The notes: generated by a model from the letters alone, not told the origin. Numbered from the stretch's first letter, positions 1 through 6,943 are shown. The stretch is DNA of 7,901 nt from Spirochaetia bacterium (GCA_007128345.1 SKXS01000134.1:1-7901), one strand, 5' to 3'. Program-made: numbers and translations.

Positions 1-135
1 AGTTACTATAGCCTTCTTGATGAGCTTGATGTCATCGAATACTACGAACATGCAGGAACACAAGGGTATTTCGGGGAGATCACGAAAAAACAGCAGGACA
101 TGTATCGAGCTTTTGATGTTTCTATGCCAAAATAA
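1..135 (+). CDS. C-terminal end of a transposase, probably IS1634 family (partial)
   Basis: Reading from base 1 in frame 1 gives 44 residues and a TAA stop; the gene begins outside the window. The peptide starts SYYSLLDELDVIEYYEHAGT and ends in FDVSMPK. The pattern of a 'LLDELDVIEYYE' stretch, a short Gly-containing turn, 'GEITKKQQDMY' and a hydrophobic end resembles the extreme C-terminus of IS1634-type (IS4 superfamily, DDE) transposases as I remember them. The catalytic residues are not in the window, so activity cannot be judged. The codons are more A/T-rich than those of the genes to the right, which fits a mobile element. The family call rests on a short tail and could be wrong; that it is the end of a coding frame is more secure. 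Confidence 0.5.
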   Translation, partial: SYYSLLDELDVIEYYEHAGTQGYFGEITKKQQDMYRAFDVSMPK

Positions 136-402
136 ATCGCTTCATTCTGTGCATATAATTTTTACCGAGAATGCAGGTTGTATAGTGTCGAAAGATGGGA
201 AATCGTTATTTATATTTTACCAGATATTTTTAGGGGTGGTTTTGTATACGCGTGCAATCACTGTCTCTTTTCTCCCTCAGCAAGGATGAGGCAGGCTGCA
301 GCACACAGGTGAGCACACTCGAATCACCCGATCCATCTCCTATTCATGCGCGATCAGCATCAGGAGGGATTGTCTGTCCTGCGGTTAGCTTGAGGGAGCA
401 TC
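136..402. other. Non-coding region between the transposase tail and the ABC operon
   Basis: No credible gene is seen here. The left part (about 136-245) is A/T-rich and probably contains the right end of the insertion sequence, but without the left end the terminal inverted repeat and target duplication cannot be located. The right part (about 270-400) is more G+C-rich and carries several inverted repeats, listed separately. Short open frames in this stretch have no ribosome-binding site and no recognisable product. Confidence 0.6.
272..398 (+). other. Foldable leader: nested inverted repeats, possible structured RNA
   Basis: CTCCCTCA at 272-279 is perfectly complementary to TGAGGGAG at 391-398. 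Inside lie two local hairpins. One is GGTGA (308-312) pairing with TCACC (324-328) around 11 nt. The other is a longer stem over 331-370: ATCC/GGAT, then CTCCT/AGGAG, then ATGC/GCAT closing a 7-nt loop GCGATCA, with an AT bulge and a small internal loop. The arrangement resembles a closed multi-stem RNA. I do not recognise the consensus of the cobalamin riboswitch or another known class. The best core promoter lies downstream (403-435), so this segment would be in the mRNA only if a promoter further left is also used. Chance pairing is a real alternative. Confidence 0.3.
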
Positions 403-435
403 TTGCATGAACCATTATACTATGTTATATATAAT
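403..435 (+). promoter_or_regulatory. Candidate core promoter of the ABC importer operon
   Basis: A -35-like TTGCAT at 403-408 is followed after 17 bp by TATATA at 426-431. A perfect TATAAT lies at 430-435 but would need a 21-bp spacer. Initiation near 438-442 would leave a leader of about 20 nt before the ATG at 460. The site sits directly upstream of the first gene with a good ribosome-binding site between them. It is inferred from sequence alone. Confidence 0.45.
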
Positions 436-437
436 GG
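412..437. promoter_or_regulatory. Perfect 8-bp dyad over the -10 region, candidate operator
   Basis: CCATTATA at 412-419 and TATAATGG at 430-437 are exact reverse complements with a 10-bp spacer. The right arm contains the TATAAT hexamer, so a dimer bound here would cover the -10 region. Promoters of iron, manganese and corrinoid importers are often controlled by dimeric metalloregulators of the Fur or DtxR/MntR type that bind such dyads. The arms do not exactly match a consensus I can name, so the regulator is not assigned. Confidence 0.45.
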
Positions 438-447
438 AAGATTATTT

Positions 448-454
448 GTGAGGT
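448..454 (+). promoter_or_regulatory. Ribosome-binding site deciding the start of the binding-protein gene
   Basis: GTGAGGT ends 5 nt before the ATG at 460. It supports that ATG over the in-frame TTG at 403, which has no comparable site, overlaps the proposed promoter, and would place 19 mixed residues ahead of an otherwise normal signal peptide. Confidence 0.6.
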
Positions 455-459
455 ATTTC

Positions 460-1542
460 ATGAAACGTATCATCTTCCTGCTTGTTTTGGCGCTCATCAT
501 CCTTCCCGTGCATGCCCAAGGGGTCCGTGAAGTCTACCAGGATGCACCGGTTACCGTCATCGACTCCCTGGACAGGGAGGTCACCATGCCCGCGCTTCCG
601 CAGCGCATTGTCCTGGCAGGCAGGGCTAACCTCTTCCTGGCAAACGTGCTCTATCTCTTTCCCGAAGCCTCGCAGCGCATCGTCGCCCTTGCACAGACCG
701 ACCAGGGCATGGGAAGCTTCATCCCCTACATCGATCCTGCATATGCAGAGAAGGTTCACCTTGCCAACCAGGCAAGCGTTGAGGAGATCGCCTCCCTCGC
801 CCCCGAGCTGGTGATTATCAAGGACAGCCAGTACAGGCAGCTCGGCAGCCAGCTCGAGCAGCTCGGCATACCGGTCATTGCACTGCGCCTTGAGTCCTAC
901 GAGGACTACCTCTATGATATCGGGATCATCGGAACGGTTCTGGGCAATGCAGAGCGGGCTTCCTACCTCCAGAAATACATCTCTGATATCGTCAGCTCCG
1001 TCCAGGAAACCGCAACGCGGGCTGACCGCACACCCCGTACAGCGATCCTCTACTACACGGTGCGTGACGGTGCGGCGGCCTTCAACATCCCGCCGGCTGG
1101 CTGGATACAGACCTACATGGTAACCACGGTTGGGGCTGAGGCAGTGTGGGCATCCAGCAATTTCACTACGGGTTGGCAGACGGTGAACTTTGAGCAGATC
1201 GCCAGCTGGGACCCGGACTACATCTTCCTGGTAACCTACACCTTCCCCTCCCGGGAGGTGCTCCCGGTCATAGAGGACTCCGCGGCCTGGCGACAGATGC
1301 GCGCGTACCGTAACGGTACGATCCGCGCCTTTCCTGGGGACTTCAACAGCTGGGCGCAGCCCGACATGCGGTGGCTGCTGGGGCTCCAATGGCTCGCTCA
1401 TGAACTGCACCCGGATCTCCATGACGGCCGATCCATTGAACAGGCTGTCTACGCATTCTTTATGGACCTCTACGGGGTGTCAGAACAGACCGTAACATCC
1501 CAGATACTCCCCAGGATACGGGAGGAGCTTCCTGAAAACTAG
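460..1542 (+). CDS. ABC importer periplasmic substrate-binding protein (iron-siderophore/cobalamin/heme class)
   Basis: A 360-residue protein of the Peripla_BP_2 (BtuF/FepB/FhuD, cluster III) type. It begins with a classic Sec signal peptide (MKRIIFLLVLALIILPVHA, likely cut before Gln20) with no lipobox Cys, so it should be a soluble periplasmic protein. The N-lobe shows the family opening 'VIDSLDREVTMPALPQRIV' (about 33-51) and 'SVEEIASLAPELVII' (106-120). The C-lobe shows 'NFEQIASWDPDYIFL' (243-257) and a family-typical end around 'WLLGLQWLAHELHP' (305-318). A long helix near 161-185 links the lobes, as in this class. Aromatic residues (W215, W230, W239, W298) could line the cleft, but the ligand cannot be assigned. 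The start is set by the ribosome-binding site and signal peptide. The 3' end overlaps the permease gene by 11 bp, so the operon is probably translationally coupled. Confidence 0.88.
   Translation: MKRIIFLLVLALIILPVHAQGVREVYQDAPVTVIDSLDREVTMPALPQRIVLAGRANLFLANVLYLFPEASQRIVALAQTDQGMGSFIPYIDPAYAEKVHLANQASVEEIASLAPELVIIKDSQYRQLGSQLEQLGIPVIALRLESYEDYLYDIGIIGTVLGNAERASYLQKYISDIVSSVQETATRADRTPRTAILYYTVRDGAAAFNIPPAGWIQTYMVTTVGAEAVWASSNFTTGWQTVNFEQIASWDPDYIFLVTYTFPSREVLPVIEDSAAWRQMRAYRNGTIRAFPGDFNSWAQPDMRWLLGLQWLAHELHPDLHDGRSIEQAVYAFFMDLYGVSEQTVTSQILPRIREELPEN
1520..1527 (+). promoter_or_regulatory. Strong ribosome-binding site for the permease, pointing to a CTG start
   Basis: GGGAGGAG lies inside the last codons of the binding-protein gene and ends 4 nt before the CTG at 1532; its core GGAGG is 6 nt from it. 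No ATG, GTG or TTG exists in the permease frame between the upstream in-frame stop (TAA, 1493-1495) and the GTG at 1604. The site is therefore best explained as serving a CTG start. Confidence 0.55.
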
Positions 1543-2527
1543 CACCATCCTCAGGCGCACCCTGCTGCTGGGCATATGCGTCGCGGCACTTACCCTGGCA
1601 GCGGTGCTCATAGGAAGATACCCCGCAGCGGGGATCACCATGCCCTGGGACCTGGCTTCAGATCCTCTGGCACGCACGATCATCCTGCAGCTGCGTCTGC
1701 CGAGGATCCTCCTTGCCCTCCTTGCAGGGGCGGTCCTCGGCGCCGCGGGGTTCGTGTTCCAGATGCTGTTTGCTAACCCCCTGGTTGAACCGGGGTTTCT
1801 GGGAGTATCCCAGGGAGCAGCCTTTGGTGCAGCCCTGGCTATCCTCCTGTTCCCTCCCGTCCAGGCGTTCATCCAAATGAGTTCGATACTCTTCGCCCTG
1901 GCCGGCCTAGCGGCATCATACCTCCTTGCGCGCTCGTTCCACTTCGGCGGCTGGATTCTCAGATTGATCCTTGCAGGAATTGCGGTATCGGCGCTCTTCT
2001 CTTCAGGCGTGGGCTTGCTCAAGTACGTTGCCGATCCCCTGAGCCAGCTTCCCGAAATCACCTTCTGGCTTCTCGGCAGCCTTGCCGGAAGCAGCTGGCA
2101 GCGTCTGGCCTCCGTACTCCCAGTCTCCCTCATATCCCTGGCGATGCTGCTTATATTCCGGTGGAGGCTCAACATCCTCTCCCTGCAGGACCGCACCGCC
2201 TTCTCCCTCGGCACACGCCCGGTTGCTGAAAAACTCCTGCTGCTCTTTGCCGCAACCGCATCGACCGCATCAATCATCTCCGTATCGGGACTCATCGGCT
2301 GGGCCGGCCTCATCGTCCCCCACCTCTCCCGGAAGCTCGTGAGCTCGGAGTCACGCTACGCCCTGCCGGGATCCATGCTTCTGGGAAGCATCTACCTCCT
2401 GGTCTCCGATACCCTTGCACGGACTCTCCTCACAGGAGAGATACCCCTGGGGATTATTACCAGCGCTCTGGGGGCGATGCTGTTCATCGTCATCCTGACA
2501 CGCGCACGCGCGGGGGAGGGACTGTGA
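1532..2527 (+). CDS. ABC importer permease, FecCD/BtuC family
   Basis: Inner-membrane permease of the type II importer class, partner of the binding protein upstream and the ATPase downstream; it would work as a homodimer. From the proposed CTG it is 331 residues, the usual family length of about 330. Starting at GTG 1604 gives 307 residues and cuts away most of the first membrane helix ('LLLGICVAALTLAAVLIG', 11-28). Family signatures are clear: 'RLPR' (55-58), 'GAAGFVFQ' then 'NPLVEPGFLGVSQGAAFG' (about 70-99), 'LNILSLQDRTAFSLG' (213-227), 'GLIGWAGLIVPHLSR' (253-267, leading into the ATPase-coupling helix), and the C-terminal 'GEIPLGIITSALGA' (about 302-315). About ten membrane helices are expected. 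The stop overlaps the ATPase start in a GTGA (2524-2527). The family call is firm; the unusual start is an inference. Confidence 0.9.
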   Translation: MKTSTILRRTLLLGICVAALTLAAVLIGRYPAAGITMPWDLASDPLARTIILQLRLPRILLALLAGAVLGAAGFVFQMLFANPLVEPGFLGVSQGAAFGAALAILLFPPVQAFIQMSSILFALAGLAASYLLARSFHFGGWILRLILAGIAVSALFSSGVGLLKYVADPLSQLPEITFWLLGSLAGSSWQRLASVLPVSLISLAMLLIFRWRLNILSLQDRTAFSLGTRPVAEKLLLLFAATASTASIISVSGLIGWAGLIVPHLSRKLVSSESRYALPGSMLLGSIYLLVSDTLARTLLTGEIPLGIITSALGAMLFIVILTRARAGEGL

Positions 2528-3300
2528 AGCAGATTCAACTTACCAATATTTCCTACCGATACCAGAAGAATCTTGAACCGGTGCTCAAGCACGTGAGCCT
2601 TGCCGTTGATGCGGGGAGCACTGCGGCAGTCCTGGGGCCCAACGGTGCGGGCAAGTCGACTCTTCTTGACCTGCTGCTCGGGTGGAAGGTTCCCGAGTCG
2701 GGTGAACTGACTGTTTTCGGCAGGCGCCCGCATGAAATGGGCAGGAAGGAGTCAGGCAGGCTCATGAGCCTGGTTCCCCAGGATGAGCAGATGAGTTTTT
2801 CCTTCTCGGTGCGTGACTACGTACTTTTCGGCAGGTCTCCCCATCTGCCTTCCATGCGGCCCCCGGGGCCGGAAGACATTATGATAGCGCGGACTGCGCT
2901 TAAACGGGTGGGCATCCATCACCTGGAAGACCGGTTTATCACCCGTCTCAGCGGCGGTGAGCGCCAGCTGGTGAAGATTGCCCGCTCCATTGCCCAGCGG
3001 ACGGAGCTGCTCCTGCTGGACGAGCCGACCAGCGACCTCGACCCGGCAAATACCCACAGGATTATCACGATTATGCGTGAGCTCAAGCGGACCGGGGTGA
3101 CCCAGGTATTCACCACCCATGATCCCATGCTTGCCTCGGAGATTGCGTCGCACATTCTGCTGCTTAAAGAGGGACACCTGCAAAGCTGGGGAACCCCTGA
3201 GGAGACCCTCACAGAGGAGCGTCTGGAGGATACCTACCAAACCCCGTTTTCAGTATTCAGCTGGCAGGGAAAGCGGGTGATCATACGGAAACATCAATGA
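2524..3300 (+). CDS. ABC importer ATP-binding protein (FecE/BtuD/FhuC type)
   Basis: A 258-residue nucleotide-binding subunit that would power the permease encoded just upstream. All ABC ATPase motifs are present and intact: Walker A GPNGAGKS (38-45), Q-loop Gln86, signature LSGGE (142-146), Walker B LLLLDEP (162-168) with catalytic Glu167, D-loop SDLD (170-173) and switch His199. Length and the short C-terminal tail are normal for siderophore/cobalamin importers. The start is GTG at 2524, overlapping the permease stop by 4 bp, with the purine-rich GGGGGAGGG at 2512-2520 just ahead, which indicates coupled translation. The last 20 bp overlap the 3' end of the convergent adenine deaminase gene. 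No other operon gene follows on this strand. Confidence 0.93.
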   Translation: MKQIQLTNISYRYQKNLEPVLKHVSLAVDAGSTAAVLGPNGAGKSTLLDLLLGWKVPESGELTVFGRRPHEMGRKESGRLMSLVPQDEQMSFSFSVRDYVLFGRSPHLPSMRPPGPEDIMIARTALKRVGIHHLEDRFITRLSGGERQLVKIARSIAQRTELLLLDEPTSDLDPANTHRIITIMRELKRTGVTQVFTTHDPMLASEIASHILLLKEGHLQSWGTPEETLTEERLEDTYQTPFSVFSWQGKRVIIRKHQ

Positions 3301-5011
3301 ACTTCCCCGCAGTCACGTCGTAGAGCCCCTGATCGGTAAGCTTGAGCTCAGGGATCACCGGGAGCGCGAGGAAGCTTAAAGTCATGATGGGATCAATACC
3401 GCTGGTGACCTGCAGCCTGCTTCCGGCAGCTCTCCTCAGGTGAGCGAGTCTGGAAGCGGTTTCCTGTGCGCTTAGATTCGCCATCAGTCCGGCTATGGGC
3501 AGCGGAAGGAATCCCTCAATCGTTCCGTCTGCCGCGACTGCGATACCTCCTCCGGCTTTCATGATCCGGTTGACCGCCAAAGCCATATCGTGGTCATTCG
3601 TGCCGGCAGCGATGATGTTGTGGGAATCATGGGCAATTGAGAGCGCGATAGCCCCATGTCCTGAACCGTAGTGCTCAACCAGGGCAATGCCGATATCCCC
3701 GCTATTCCCATGGCGTTCAAGGACCGCAAGCTTCATGATACCGCTGCCGCTTTCATGAACGTAGTTGCTGAACTCATCTCCTGCCACATCCCTGATCGAC
3801 TTCCCGGTCACCAGGCTTCCCGGAGTGATGCTGATCACATGGGCTTTTCTGCTGGTAAGCTTCAAGGCGAAGTTCTCCGGGGTAATCTTCTTCACATGGA
3901 CCGTTTCTGAGACACCCTGGTAGTTCCCGACTGGTACGGTACAGAGAGGCTCGCCGTCTGCGGCGGTGAGGACCCCGCTGATGTAGACCTCCCGGGCACG
4001 GAATTCCGTGAGATCTTCGGTGAGGAAGAAGTCAGCCCTGCATCCCGGGGCGATCATGCCGTGGTCGCTCAGGCCGTAGCATGCTGCGGGATTCAGGGAG
4101 GCCATACGCAGCGCGGTAACCGCAGGAATCCCGCGTATTACCGCTTTACGCAGATGCACGTCTATATGGCCGTCACGGAGGATGTCGTCCACCTGGCGGT
4201 CATCGGTACAGAAGAGGCACCTGTCAGCATTAGAACTGGTGACCCCTGCAAGCAGCACATCAAGGTCCCTGGCTGCTGAGCCTTCCCTGAGCATCACGTA
4301 CATTCCCCGGGATATACGCTCATGCATCTCTTGTACCGTGGTGCACTCGTGGTCGGTCTTCACCCCCGATGCTGCATAGGCGCACAGCTCCCTTCCACTC
4401 AGCATCGGGGCATGCCCGTCTAGTACCTTGGATGCCCGGCGGGCAAGCATCACTTTCTTCACTACATCAGCGTCACCCGCAATAAGCCTATGCACATCCA
4501 TGAGTTCCCCCAGCCCGAGGATGTGAGGCTCATGCATAAACGGTTCAAGGTCAGCTGCGGTAAGCGAAGCGCCTGCATGCTCGAAGAAGACCGCTGGGAC
4601 GCAGGATGGGAGCATGAAGAAGATGCTAAGGGGGGTGCGCTTGGAGGCTTCTATCATATAGTTCAAGCCGTCAGTACCGCACACGTTCGCTATTTCATGG
4701 GGATCCGCGATGACCGCGGTGGTGCCCCGGGGTATGACGGCAGAGGCAAACTGCTCGGGAGAGACGAGGGAGCTCTCTATGTGCACATGGGCGTCAATCA
4801 GGCCGGGACAGGCATACATGCCGCGGGCATCATGGACTCGATGTCCCGCGTAGCGGCCGATGCCTGCGATTATCCCGTCGCATACGGCAATGGATGCATG
4901 CTCTATCTCGCCGCTGCAGACATGCACTATCCGGGCGTTCTCAATCACCACATCGGCAGGAATCCTGCCGGAGGCAACATCCAGGAGCTTGAGCATCTGA
5001 GCGGTTTTCAT
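3281..5011 (-). CDS. ade: Adenine deaminase
   Basis: A 576-residue cytoplasmic amidohydrolase that would convert adenine to hypoxanthine and ammonia in purine salvage, using a metal centre. The family pattern is followed end to end: 'GLIDAHVHIES' with metal ligands H75 and H77, 'TTAVIADPHEIANVCG' (97-112), 'MLPSCVPA' (133-140), 'GLGELM' with E169, 'DGHAP' (H200), 'TDHECTT' (H221), 'REGSAARDL' (242-250) and 'FCTDDRQ' (D270/D271). The AdeC-type C-terminal domain has 'GSGHGAIALSIAHDSHN' (449-465) and 'LPLPIAGLM' (502-510). Length is typical. The ATG at 5011 is preferred over an upstream GTG at 5065 because AGGGG lies 7 nt before it and the extra 18 residues are not family-like. It lies 73 bp downstream of the SLC13-type gene on the same strand, and its 3' end overlaps the ATPase gene. 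Confidence 0.94.
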   Translation of the reverse strand: MKTAQMLKLLDVASGRIPADVVIENARIVHVCSGEIEHASIAVCDGIIAGIGRYAGHRVHDARGMYACPGLIDAHVHIESSLVSPEQFASAVIPRGTTAVIADPHEIANVCGTDGLNYMIEASKRTPLSIFFMLPSCVPAVFFEHAGASLTAADLEPFMHEPHILGLGELMDVHRLIAGDADVVKKVMLARRASKVLDGHAPMLSGRELCAYAASGVKTDHECTTVQEMHERISRGMYVMLREGSAARDLDVLLAGVTSSNADRCLFCTDDRQVDDILRDGHIDVHLRKAVIRGIPAVTALRMASLNPAACYGLSDHGMIAPGCRADFFLTEDLTEFRAREVYISGVLTAADGEPLCTVPVGNYQGVSETVHVKKITPENFALKLTSRKAHVISITPGSLVTGKSIRDVAGDEFSNYVHESGSGIMKLAVLERHGNSGDIGIALVEHYGSGHGAIALSIAHDSHNIIAAGTNDHDMALAVNRIMKAGGGIAVAADGTIEGFLPLPIAGLMANLSAQETASRLAHLRRAAGSRLQVTSGIDPIMTLSFLALPVIPELKLTDQGLYDVTAGKFIDVSV

Positions 5012-5015
5012 GCAT

Positions 5016-5034
5016 TGTCCCCTTTTTCGGGACA
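5016..5034 (-). promoter_or_regulatory. Hairpin covering the ribosome-binding site of the adenine deaminase gene
   Basis: On the minus strand TGTCCC (5034-5029) can pair with GGGACA (5021-5016) around a 7-nt GAAAAAG loop. The Shine-Dalgarno-like AGGGG is shared between loop and 3' arm, and the ATG follows 4 nt after the stem. The stem would compete with ribosome binding and could tune expression. The pairing is exact over 6 bp; the function is inferred and chance is possible. Confidence 0.35.
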
Positions 5035-5062
5035 TCATATCATGGGTACACACACAGCGCAA
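5034..5062 (-). promoter_or_regulatory. Weak candidate promoter for the adenine deaminase gene
   Basis: On the minus strand TTGCGC (5062-5057) is followed after 17 bp by TATGAT (5039-5034). The -10 matches 5 of 6 consensus bases; the -35 matches only 3. Initiation would fall near 5027, inside the loop of the hairpin, so such transcripts would lack its 5' arm. The gene may equally be read from the promoter upstream of the SLC13-type gene. Confidence 0.3.
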
Positions 5063-5084
5063 CACCTTGCAACAAACAAAGGCG

Positions 5085-6848
5085 TCATGTCCAGAACACC
5101 TGGATGAGTATGACCCCCAGCACCATCACCATGGCAGTCATGGGAATCCCAAGTCTCAGGTAATCGGAAAATCGATATCCTCCAGGACCCATAACCAGGG
5201 TGTTGGACTGGTGACCGATGGGTGTGAGAAATGCGCATGAAGCCCCTACTGCTATGATCATGAAGCTAGCGTCAGGCGATATTCCCAGTCCGCTTGCTAT
5301 ATGGACAGCTATGGGGGCCATGAGCACCACCGTTGCCGCATTATTGATCACTCCTGAAAGCAGCATGGTGATCAGCAGCAGCATGGCCATTGAAGCCCAG
5401 GTAGGAATCAGCATACCAGCCCGAAGCATCTGGTCGGCAATAAGGGAGGCGCCTCCTGTTGATTCCAGCGCTCCCCCAACAGGGAGCATGGCCCCCAGAA
5501 GGATGATCACCGGCCAGTCGATGCCGTCGTACATCTCCCTGACCGGGAGAATTCCCGTAAGCACCATGGATACTGCTGTGACGGTAAAGGCCACCTGCAC
5601 CCGCATCAATCCAGTGACTGTGAGGATGATGCCGCCGGCAAAGAGCAGCAGAGCCAGTATGATGCGCTTTGGCTCTCCGACGGAATAACTCCGCTCTGCC
5701 AGTGGCAGGCATCCCATGGAATCGAGGGCGTCATCAAGAATATGGGTTCGTCCCTGAATAAGCAGCACGTCACCTGGCTTGAAACGGACACGGTCGAGCC
5801 GCTGTCTGAGGGTTTCCCCGTGACGGGACAGTGCGAGGATATTCACCCCGAACCTGCCTCTTATCTTCAGCGAAGCGGCGGTCTGCCGTACCAGGGGAGA
5901 ACTGCTTGTCACCACTGCCTCTTGATAGGAGATGTCGTCTGACCCCTCGGCATCTTTTCTGAAGCGCTTCTTCGCCGCCAGATCTGTCTTCGTCTTTTCC
6001 ACGAATTGCTTCAGGTGGTCGGAATCAGCCTGGAGCAGGAGTATGTCATTGGTCTTCAGCTTCAGGGAGGATGAGGGCGCATGGATGCGCTGGCTGCTGC
6101 GTACAATCCCAAGAATGTCGACGTCGCTGAACGTTTCGCGCAGCTCTCCTACTGCCTGCCCTTTGACGGTTGCCTGGGAAGACACTTTCACCTCGGTGAT
6201 GTAGTCATCCACCTGATAACGATCCTCATCTGCAGTCTCTCCCTTGCGCTTCGGCAGAAACCTCCAGCCTGTCAGACCGATAAACAGCACCCCCGCAGCG
6301 GCAAGACCCGCACCTACCGGGGTAAAGTCAAACATGCCGAAGGGTTCACCTGAGGACTGCGCACGTAGTGAGGCAATGATCATATTCGGAGGCGTGCCGA
6401 TCTGCGTGAGCATCCCTCCCAGCAGGGAGGCAAAAGCCATGGGCATCAGCAGGTATGACGGGGAGCGGGAATGCTTTCTAGCCAATTGGATTGCTGCAGG
6501 CATGAGAAAAGCAAGAGCGCCAACATTGTTCATGACTGCTGAGGCAAGAGAAGTTACAACGCACAGCAGGATAACCTGGACTGTGGGCCGGTCCGGCACA
6601 CGTTCAAGGATTTTTGCGAGCAGGTCCACGAGACCGGAACGTTGCAAACCCCTGCCGACCACGAGCACCGCGGCTACGGTAATGACCGCTGGATGGGCAA
6701 ACCCGGAAAAAGCGGTATCCGATTCAATGATCCCGACTGCCACCAGGATAATGAGGGCCGACAGGGCTACCAGGTCATGACGGACCATGCCCCAAACGAA
6801 CAGTACAAGGGAACACAGCAGCACTGCAAAGACAACTACATGATCCAT
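5085..6848 (-). CDS. SLC13/DASS-type transporter with two internal TrkA-C (RCK_C) domains
   Basis: A 587-residue inner-membrane protein of the CitMHS/ArsB/NhaD (ion transporter) superfamily. Two membrane halves flank a soluble insert. The N-half carries 'VMNNVGALAFLMP' (105-117) and 'TQIGTPPNMIIA' (148-159); the C-half has the equivalents 'VINNAATVVLMAP' (500-512) and 'TPIGHQSNTLVMG' (542-554). This is the inverted-repeat pair that forms the substrate and ion site in the family. The insert (about 205-390) contains two TrkA-C-like domains, near 214-290 and 305-385, each with a 'Dxxxxxx' beta-rich core ending in 'NDILLLQ' (267-273) or 'GDVLLIQG' (359-366); such domains usually bind ligands and regulate transport. 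The substrate is unknown: dicarboxylate, sulfate or another anion are family possibilities. The start has GGAGG 5 nt upstream. It probably forms an operon with adenine deaminase. Confidence 0.88.
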   Translation of the reverse strand: MDHVVVFAVLLCSLVLFVWGMVRHDLVALSALIILVAVGIIESDTAFSGFAHPAVITVAAVLVVGRGLQRSGLVDLLAKILERVPDRPTVQVILLCVVTSLASAVMNNVGALAFLMPAAIQLARKHSRSPSYLLMPMAFASLLGGMLTQIGTPPNMIIASLRAQSSGEPFGMFDFTPVGAGLAAAGVLFIGLTGWRFLPKRKGETADEDRYQVDDYITEVKVSSQATVKGQAVGELRETFSDVDILGIVRSSQRIHAPSSSLKLKTNDILLLQADSDHLKQFVEKTKTDLAAKKRFRKDAEGSDDISYQEAVVTSSSPLVRQTAASLKIRGRFGVNILALSRHGETLRQRLDRVRFKPGDVLLIQGRTHILDDALDSMGCLPLAERSYSVGEPKRIILALLLFAGGIILTVTGLMRVQVAFTVTAVSMVLTGILPVREMYDGIDWPVIILLGAMLPVGGALESTGGASLIADQMLRAGMLIPTWASMAMLLLITMLLSGVINNAATVVLMAPIAVHIASGLGISPDASFMIIAVGASCAFLTPIGHQSNTLVMGPGGYRFSDYLRLGIPMTAMVMVLGVILIQVFWT

Positions 6849-6868
6849 GGATACCTCCGTCGCAGGAG

Positions 6869-6897
6869 AGTATAGCCTTCACAGATGTTCAATGCAA
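6869..6897 (-). promoter_or_regulatory. Promoter of the SLC13-type transporter / adenine deaminase operon
   Basis: On the minus strand TTGCAT (6897-6892) and TATACT (6874-6869) are separated by exactly 17 bp. Initiation near 6862 would give a leader of about 14 nt containing the GGAGGT ribosome-binding site before the ATG at 6848. Both hexamers are close to the sigma-70 consensus and the spacing is ideal, making this the most convincing promoter in the window. Confidence 0.6.
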
Positions 6898-6943
6898 TGG
6901 AAAATATTGTATACCTTTCGTTCAAACAACCTCATATTTTTTC

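Noticed and set aside
17..289. Plus-strand open frame of 90 codons at the left edge
   Set aside because: It overlaps the transposase-tail frame out of phase, has no clear ribosome-binding site, and its product resembles nothing known to me.
272..410. Open frame through the ABC upstream region
   Set aside because: A frame without stops ends at 408-410, but it has no start with a ribosome-binding site and no recognisable product; the inverted repeats explain the region better.
272..459. Cobalamin riboswitch upstream of the ABC operon
   Set aside because: The position would fit a corrinoid importer, but I do not find the conserved B12-box or core sequence elements.
442..1422. Long open frame (326 codons) antisense to the binding-protein gene
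   Set aside because: The translation has no recognisable family or plausible hydrophobic/polar pattern, and the opposite strand encodes a clear substrate-binding protein. High G+C coding sequence often leaves antisense frames open.
1480..2313. Antisense open frame of 277 codons across the permease
   Set aside because: Low-complexity, Arg/Ser/Ala-rich product typical of a shadow of a membrane-protein gene; the sense strand has strong FecCD motifs.
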